A stretch of DNA of 64,000 nt from Lichenicoccus sp964242335 (lineage in GTDB: Bacteria > Pseudomonadota > Alphaproteobacteria > Acetobacterales > Acetobacteraceae). Positions within the stretch are counted from its first letter, which is position 1; every line of letters begins with the position of its first letter. Below, piece after piece: positions 59,518-64,000 of this stretch. Under the pieces are notes generated by a model, which saw only the letters and a program-made list of their open reading frames with translations, searched no databases and was not told where the DNA came from. Position numbers and translations under genes: made by a program. Where the stretch lies: positions 1 to 64,000 of the forward strand of contig CAXTAY010000019.1 of the NCBI GenBank assembly GCA_964242335.1, in the 5' to 3' direction.

Positions 59518-60417
59518 TCAGCCCTGCCCCTCCGGCCTCAGTCCGGCGAGGGCGAGGCTGCGGCTCAGGTTGCGGTAGCCGATCGTGGCGTAGTGCCGCG
59601 GGTCGGCCCGCGCCGGGTCCTGCTCGGCCTCGACCACCACCCAGCCGGCATAGCTGGCCAGGGCGCGGAAGACGCGGACGAAGTCGATGCTGCCGTCGCC
59701 GGGGACGGTATACACCCCGGCGAGCATCGCCTCGAGGAAGCTCCAGTCCTGCGCGTCGGCGCGAGCCCGGACTGCGGCACGCACGTCCTTGGCGTGCACG
59801 TGGCCGATGCGTGCGCGATGCCGCGACGCCAGCACCGCCGGATCGGCGCCAGCCCAGGCGGCATGGCCGGTATCGAGCAGCAGCTGCACCGAGGGCCCGG
59901 TGCAGTGCATCAGGGTGTCGATGTCGGCCTCGCTCTGCACCACCGTGCCCATGTGATGGTGGTAGACCAGCCGCACGCCTTCCGAGAGCAGCGCGTCGCC
60001 GACCTCGGTCAGGCGATCGCCGAACCCGGCCCAGTCCCCGGCCGCCAGCACCGGCCGGCGCGACAACGCGACGCTGCGGTCGGTGTGGATCGCCCCCGTG
60101 GTCTCGGCGAACACCATCACTTCGCTGCCGACGGCGCGCAGCAGATCCAGGTGCGGTCGCAGATGCCGCAGCTCGACCTCGGCATCGTGCTGCAGCAGCC
60201 GCGACGAGTACCAGCCGGAGATGCAGGCGAGCCCGAACGGCGCCAGCGCCGCCAGCAGGGCGTCGGGATGGCGCGGGAACTTGTGGCCGAGCTCGATGCC
60301 CTCGAACCCCGCCTGCCTGGCCTCGGCGAGGCAGACCTCCAGCGGCGTCTCGCCGCCGAGCTCGGGCAGGTCGTCGTTCGACCAGCCGATCGGGTTGGTG
60401 CCGATCCGTATCGTCAT
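59518..60417 (-). CDS. iolE: Inosose dehydratase-like sugar isomerase/dehydratase (IolE-type)
   Basis: A 299-residue TIM barrel of the xylose-isomerase-like family. The opening IRIGTNPIGWSNDDLPELGGETPLEVCLAEA is typical of IolE (GxNPIxWxNDDxxxLG), which dehydrates 2-keto-myo-inositol. Metal ligands are likely in GFEGIELGHKFP, VYHHHMGTVV, LLLDTGHAAWAG and GHVHAKDV with Glu in VVVEAEQDP. It is convergent with the TonB receptor gene. An inositol dehydrogenase-like gene is 2.7 kb away on the other strand; other iol genes are not in the window. ATG 60417 has GGAGGGGGA before it. Confidence 0.87.
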   Translation of the reverse strand: MTIRIGTNPIGWSNDDLPELGGETPLEVCLAEARQAGFEGIELGHKFPRHPDALLAALAPFGLACISGWYSSRLLQHDAEVELRHLRPHLDLLRAVGSEVMVFAETTGAIHTDRSVALSRRPVLAAGDWAGFGDRLTEVGDALLSEGVRLVYHHHMGTVVQSEADIDTLMHCTGPSVQLLLDTGHAAWAGADPAVLASRHRARIGHVHAKDVRAAVRARADAQDWSFLEAMLAGVYTVPGDGSIDFVRVFRALASYAGWVVVEAEQDPARADPRHYATIGYRNLSRSLALAGLRPEGQG

Positions 60418-60898
60418 CGCTGCCGTCCCCCTCCGGCATCCTGCGACCGGCGCCTGCCCGACTGGACAATCCGCCGCGCAGGCGCGGCGGCGCGAGTGTC
60501 GCGCGCCGCTGGCAGCGAAGGAAGGGGCGAAGCTCGGCTGACACGGCGTCACAGGCGCGGATGACGCAGAGGTCGGGATCGATCCTGTGGCCGGCAGAAG
60601 GAGGCAGCCTGCCCCGCGGCAGGTTCGGACCCCGGGCGCGAGCCCTCGCCGGTGACGATCACTGCGCGCCGCGGCAGCGACCCGCCGGCATCCGCCCGAT
60701 CCAGGACGGCATCGGCGGGATCGGTGCGACAGGGCAGCCGCGGGAAGCTGTGGCGCACGCCTAGGCTGTCGAGGAGAGCCAGGGTCGGGGCGGCACGGCG
60801 TCAGGCAGATCGAGACGCCTGGCCTGCCGGATGCTCGACGATGGTCCGCCCGCGGCGGCGGATCACCGCCCGGGCGGGGCGGCGCCGCGGATCCGGGT
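60418..60898. other. Non-coding stretch between iolE-like and DUF1127 genes
   Basis: About 480 bases of GC-rich DNA. No frame gives a protein-like translation. It must hold the promoter of the iolE-like gene (60420-60560) and any terminator of the DUF1127 gene. I see no clear stem-loop followed by a T run. Confidence 0.4.
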
Positions 60899-61123
60899 TC
60901 AGCGGCTGTGGCGGCCCTGAACCACGGCCTCGATGTCGAAGCGGCTGAGGCCGAGATCCTGCAGCTCGCGGTCGCTGTAGCTCTCCAGCTCGCGGCGGAT
61001 GCGGGCGCGCTCGGAGAGCTGGTGGCGGTGCTTGGTGATCAGGGCGCCGAAGCTGCGCAACAGGCCCTGGGTGCCGACCGGGGTGCCGAAAGAGGCGAGG
61101 GCGTGACCGTTGGACGTCGTCAT
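60899..61123 (-). CDS. DUF1127 small basic protein (YjiS-like)
   Basis: A 74-residue protein whose C-terminal half carries the DUF1127 core: RARIRRELESYSDRELQDLGLSRFDIEAVV. This is a short Arg-rich helical domain common in alphaproteobacteria; some family members influence RNA turnover, phosphate uptake or carbon metabolism, without a known biochemical function. GGAGC stands 7 nt before ATG 61123. A good sigma-70-like promoter lies close upstream. The longer frame up to 61420 is not needed. Confidence 0.85.
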   Translation of the reverse strand: MTTSNGHALASFGTPVGTQGLLRSFGALITKHRHQLSERARIRRELESYSDRELQDLGLSRFDIEAVVQGRHSR

Positions 61124-61154
61124 GTCTAAGCTCCGTATGGAATTGCTGCAACGC

Positions 61155-61183
61155 AACATAGGCAGGTCGCGCCGTTTCCGCAA
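61155..61183 (-). promoter_or_regulatory. Predicted promoter of the DUF1127 gene
   Basis: On the minus strand TTGCGG (61183-61178) and TATGTT (61160-61155) are separated by 17 bases and lie about 30 bases before the ATG, as expected for a sigma-70-like promoter with a short leader. The complementary plus strand serves as the upstream region of the FkbM fusion gene. Confidence 0.45.
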
Positions 61184-61340
61184 GGTGTTTGTGCATTGCA
61201 CAAAAATGTCATGCGGCGCAGCGAAATCGTTTCGACCCCATTGCAAGTTCGCCGCCCGCTCCTCTACAGATCTCGCGACCCGGCGCCGCCGCGCCGCGAA
61301 GACGGTCGGCACCCGGACGGGCTCGCAGGAGGGGCGTCGC

Positions 61341-63008
61341 ATGCACCACGACCCGGTCAACCGTCGCACCCAGCCCATGGTCTGGCCGCCCTTCGATCCG
61401 GGCCGGTTCATCGACCTCAATCCTGGCTTCGTGCGCGACGAGACGGGCCAGGACTGGGTGGTGTTCTGCCGCTACGCGACGCCGCCGCGACCCGGCGAGG
61501 GCTCGATCTGGACGGTGCGGGTCGATGCCGGGCTGCGGCCGGTCGGGACGCCGGCGCCGTTGCTGGGCCGCGGCATCGACCCGCGGGTGATCCGGCTCGG
61601 CGACCGCATCCTGGTGTTCTACGCCCTCATCGAGCGCGACACCGATCAGGCGGTCGACGGGGCGTCGGTGGCGCTCGCCGAGTTCACGGTGCGTGACGGC
61701 ACGTGGCGGTGCGAACGCAACTCGCTGTTCCCCAAGCATCCGATCGAGGGGCAGCGGATCAGCGGCGCCCGCAGCAACTGGGAGAAGAACTGGGTGCCGT
61801 TCGTGCTGTCCGATGTCGGCGAGGCGCCGCTGATCGGCCTGATCTACGGCCACGACCCCTGGAGCGTGATCCTGCTCGACGTTGCGGCCGACCGGCCGCC
61901 GCGCTTCCAGGCGCTGCACCAGGGACCGGCGCTGCGCTGGGAGCACGGCACGATCTTCGGCGGCACGCCCCCGGTGCGCTACGACGACGACCAGCTGGTT
62001 ACCTTCTTCCACTCGTCGCAGCAGCTCGGCAGCCGCATGGTCTACAGCGTCGGCGCCTGCACCTTCCAGGACCGGCCGCCGTACGCGCCACTCGCCTGCA
62101 CCGCCAGCCCGCTGCTGATGGCGCCGTACAACAGCGGCGTGCACCGGTTCGGCTGGCCGTACGCGATCAGCGTGATCTTTCCCACCGGCGCGGAGCGACG
62201 CGAGCAGCAGTACCGCCTGCTGTGCGGCCGCGACGACGGCGAGATCGTGGTGTTCGGCATCGACCACGCGACGCTGCGCGAGCGCCTGGCGCCGCTGCAC
62301 TCCGGCCCGACCGGCACGGTGCACGATTATCGCGGCGGCGACGGCGCGCGCCTGCCGCTCAAGGGCCTGCTCTACGTGCCGGACCCGATCCCCGGGATCC
62401 CGGAGCTGCCGATGGTGCATTTCCTCAGGGCGCTGGCCGGCCGGGGACGCACCTTCGTCGATGTCGGCGCGCATATCGGGTTCTACAGCATGGGCCTCGC
62501 CCCCGGCTTCGGGCGAGTGCTGTCGTTCGAGCCGTCGCGGTTCCAGCATGGCTGGCTCAGGCGCAACCGGGCGCTGAACGATTACCGGCACGTGCTGTGC
62601 GAGCAGGTGGCACTGGGCGAGGCCCCCGGGGAGGCGACGCTCAACGTGCTGAGCTACGAGGGCGGCCTGAACTCGCTGGCGCCGGACGTCGCCGAACGGC
62701 ACACGGTGCTGGATCGCTACGTCGTGCCGGTCGAGACCCTCGACTCGCGCGGCCTGGACGATGTCGACCTGCTCAAGATCGATGTCGAGGGCTTCGAGGT
62801 GCCGGTGCTGCGCGGCGCGCGGGCGACCATCCAGGCCGGCCGGCCGGTCATCCTGATCGAGGTGTGGGAGGAGACCGAGCGGCGTCGCAGCGTCCAGGCG
62901 GTGATGGACGAGCTCGGCTACAGCTTCGACTTCATGTTCCCGCGCTCGCCGGAGCTGGCGCTCTGCCTGCCGCTGGAACGGCGCCGCGACTACGCCTGGT
63001 TCGTGTGA
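61341..63008 (+). CDS. Beta-propeller glycosidase-like domain fused to FkbM methyltransferase
   Basis: A 555-residue protein. Residues about 10-340 look like a five-bladed propeller related to GH43/GH130-type proteins (FIDLNPGFVRDETGQDWVVFCRY, IDPRVIRLGDRILVFYAL, NWEKNWVPFVL, LRWEHGTIFGGTPPVRYDDD). Residues about 365-555 are an FkbM-type SAM methyltransferase: TFVDVGAHIGFYSMGLA (SAM loop), VLSFEPSRFQHGWLRRN and VDLLKIDVEGFEVPVLRGA. It probably methylates a sugar hydroxyl that the propeller helps recognise. ATG 61341 has AGGAGG 9 nt upstream. Glycosyl substrate unknown; a sugar O-methylation role in a surface glycan is inferred. Confidence 0.75.
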   Translation: MHHDPVNRRTQPMVWPPFDPGRFIDLNPGFVRDETGQDWVVFCRYATPPRPGEGSIWTVRVDAGLRPVGTPAPLLGRGIDPRVIRLGDRILVFYALIERDTDQAVDGASVALAEFTVRDGTWRCERNSLFPKHPIEGQRISGARSNWEKNWVPFVLSDVGEAPLIGLIYGHDPWSVILLDVAADRPPRFQALHQGPALRWEHGTIFGGTPPVRYDDDQLVTFFHSSQQLGSRMVYSVGACTFQDRPPYAPLACTASPLLMAPYNSGVHRFGWPYAISVIFPTGAERREQQYRLLCGRDDGEIVVFGIDHATLRERLAPLHSGPTGTVHDYRGGDGARLPLKGLLYVPDPIPGIPELPMVHFLRALAGRGRTFVDVGAHIGFYSMGLAPGFGRVLSFEPSRFQHGWLRRNRALNDYRHVLCEQVALGEAPGEATLNVLSYEGGLNSLAPDVAERHTVLDRYVVPVETLDSRGLDDVDLLKIDVEGFEVPVLRGARATIQAGRPVILIEVWEETERRRSVQAVMDELGYSFDFMFPRSPELALCLPLERRRDYAWFV

Positions 63009-63070
63009 CCCGGCGCCTCGGGGCTGCGCCGCGACCCGCTGCGACATCGTTGACAAGCTTTTCAACGAAT

Positions 63071-63108
63071 GGAATAGAAATTCCAGTCGGATTGGCGGAA
63101 ACCATTCC
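63071..63108. promoter_or_regulatory. GGAA-N6-TTCC palindrome before the inositol dehydrogenase-like gene
   Basis: TGGAAT-AGAA-ATTCCA (63070-63085) is a perfect inverted repeat containing GGAA-N6-TTCC. A related GGAA-N4-TTCC pair lies at 63097-63108. The first form is, as I recall, the motif described for the RpiR-type IolR repressor of inositol catabolism in Sinorhizobium. A TTGACA hexamer sits at 63050-63055, so the site lies at or just after the promoter. Confidence 0.5.
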
Positions 63109-63132
63109 GTCGCGCCGGTTCGGGAACATGAA

Positions 63133-64000
63133 ATGGTCGGTTTCGCCGTACTCGGCTGTGGGCGGATCGGCCGCATGCACGCCAACAACCTCGCGCACCG
63201 TCCGGACGCCGAGCTGATCTGCGTCTACGACGTGCAGACGGAGTATGCGGCCCAGGTGGCGGCGGCGCTGGGCGTGCGTCAGGCGGACTCTATCGATCAC
63301 GCGCTGGCCGATCCGGCGGTCGAGGCGGTGCTGATCGCCAGCTCCACCGACACCCACGTCGAGCTGATCATCGCCGCGATCCGCGCCGGCAAGGCGGTGC
63401 TGTGCGAGAAGCCGATCGACCTCGACATGGCGAGGGCAGAACGCTGCTGGGCCGAGATCGCGCCGCTCCAGCCGATGATCATGATCGGCTTCAACCGTCG
63501 CTTCGACCCCTCCTTCGCCGCCCTGCGCCGGCGCGTGCAGGCCGGCGAGATCGGCAGCGTGGAGCAGGTGGTGATCACCAGCCGCGACCCGACGCCGCCG
63601 CCGCCCGGCTATGTCCGCGTCTCGGGCGGCCTGTTTCGCGACATGACCATCCACGATCTCGACATGGCGCGCACCCTGGTCGGCGACATCGTCGAGGTGT
63701 CGGCGTTCGGCGCCTGCCTGATCAGCCCGGCGATCGGCGAGGCGGGCGACATCGACACCGCCATGCTCACCCTGCGCGCCAGGTCGGGCGCCCTGGTGCA
63801 CATCAGCAACAGCCGCCGCTGCGCCTACGGCTACGACCAGCGCCTGGAGGTGTTCGGCCAGCATGGCATGCTGATCGCCGGCAACCGCCACGAGACCAGC
63901 GTCGAGGCTTATGGCGCGGCGCATGCCGGGGCCGCCGACCCGGTGCTCAACTTCTTCGTCCAGCGCTACGCCGACGCCTATGCCGGCGAGATCGCGCACC
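63133..64000 (+). CDS. iolG: Gfo/Idh/MocA oxidoreductase, inositol 2-dehydrogenase-like (3' end outside window)
   Basis: The frame opens at ATG 63133 and stays open to the window edge (289 codons). The N-terminal Rossmann fold is VGFAVLGCGRIGRMHANNLA. LIASSTDTHVELI and AVLCEKPIDLDMA carry the catalytic Lys (EKP motif); IGFNRRFDPSF, and FRDMTIHDLDMARTL with the catalytic Asp/His, fit inositol 2-dehydrogenases. It would oxidise myo-inositol to 2-keto-myo-inositol, the substrate of the IolE-like enzyme. No strong ribosome site is seen. Other Gfo/Idh substrates cannot be excluded. Confidence 0.85.
   Translation, partial: MVGFAVLGCGRIGRMHANNLAHRPDAELICVYDVQTEYAAQVAAALGVRQADSIDHALADPAVEAVLIASSTDTHVELIIAAIRAGKAVLCEKPIDLDMARAERCWAEIAPLQPMIMIGFNRRFDPSFAALRRRVQAGEIGSVEQVVITSRDPTPPPPGYVRVSGGLFRDMTIHDLDMARTLVGDIVEVSAFGACLISPAIGEAGDIDTAMLTLRARSGALVHISNSRRCAYGYDQRLEVFGQHGMLIAGNRHETSVEAYGAAHAGAADPVLNFFVQRYADAYAGEIAH

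Noticed and set aside
1..64000. tRNA, rRNA, insertion sequence, prophage or CRISPR array
   Set aside because: No cloverleaf with CCA end, rRNA core, transposase, integrase or regularly spaced repeat was found by reading; small RNAs cannot be excluded.

Overview
The window is about 64 kb of very GC-rich DNA. Genes are densely packed, and AT-rich sequence is confined to a few promoter regions. Several traits point to an alphaproteobacterium, most likely an Acetobacteraceae or related Rhodospirillales member: a stand-alone F0 operon with separate b' and b subunits, CheB/CheR-PAS-HWE signalling, gluconate and inositol enzymes, and an acetan/gum-like exopolysaccharide gene set. The family-level placement is inferred from gene content only.

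Left part (1-19.4 kb): the end of an MscS channel gene and an Fe(II)/2-oxoglutarate dioxygenase gene come first. A TPP riboswitch follows, controlling a TonB receptor and an NMT1/THI5-type binding protein, so this is a thiamin or pyrimidine-precursor uptake locus. Next is a signalling block: CheB with a zinc ribbon, a single-domain response regulator, and a 1.2-kb-residue CheB-CheR-PAS-HWE kinase. A sugar and acid metabolism block follows: a GntP gluconate permease, a decayed TPP-enzyme remnant, an outer-membrane protein, a sulfotransferase, and a GMC oxidoreductase facing cupin, SMP-30 and VOC genes.

Middle (19.5-29.2 kb): a lipid-linked-sugar glycosyltransferase pair lies just downstream of the F0 ATP synthase operon (atpI-B-E-F'-F). 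A GNAT acetyltransferase, 6-phosphogluconate dehydrogenase and two tandem GT2 genes follow.

Right part (29.2-56.6 kb): this is a large exopolysaccharide region. It holds a priming phosphoglycosyltransferase, several GT2 enzymes and a WecB/TagA-type transferase. For export it has a Wzx flippase, a Wzy/WaaL-like polymerase, a Wzc-like tyrosine kinase, a short Wza/GumB-like export lipoprotein and an outer-membrane beta-barrel. It also has two acyltransferases, a PAP2 lipid phosphatase, a GH16 glycanase, a DprE1-DprE2-UbiA-like module for a decaprenyl-phosphate pentose, a second synthase/GT-C pair, and an ExeA-like ATPase. The priming gene and the GH16 gene share a palindrome set at the same place in their predicted promoters.

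Right end (56.9-64 kb): a TonB receptor, an inosose dehydratase (IolE-like), a DUF1127 protein, a beta-propeller/FkbM methyltransferase fusion, and the start of an inositol-dehydrogenase-like gene that leaves the window. A GGAA-N6-TTCC palindrome stands before this last gene.

A dispersed element made of GC-rich hairpins occurs four times, three of them between convergent genes. I saw no tRNA, rRNA, CRISPR array, transposase or phage gene.
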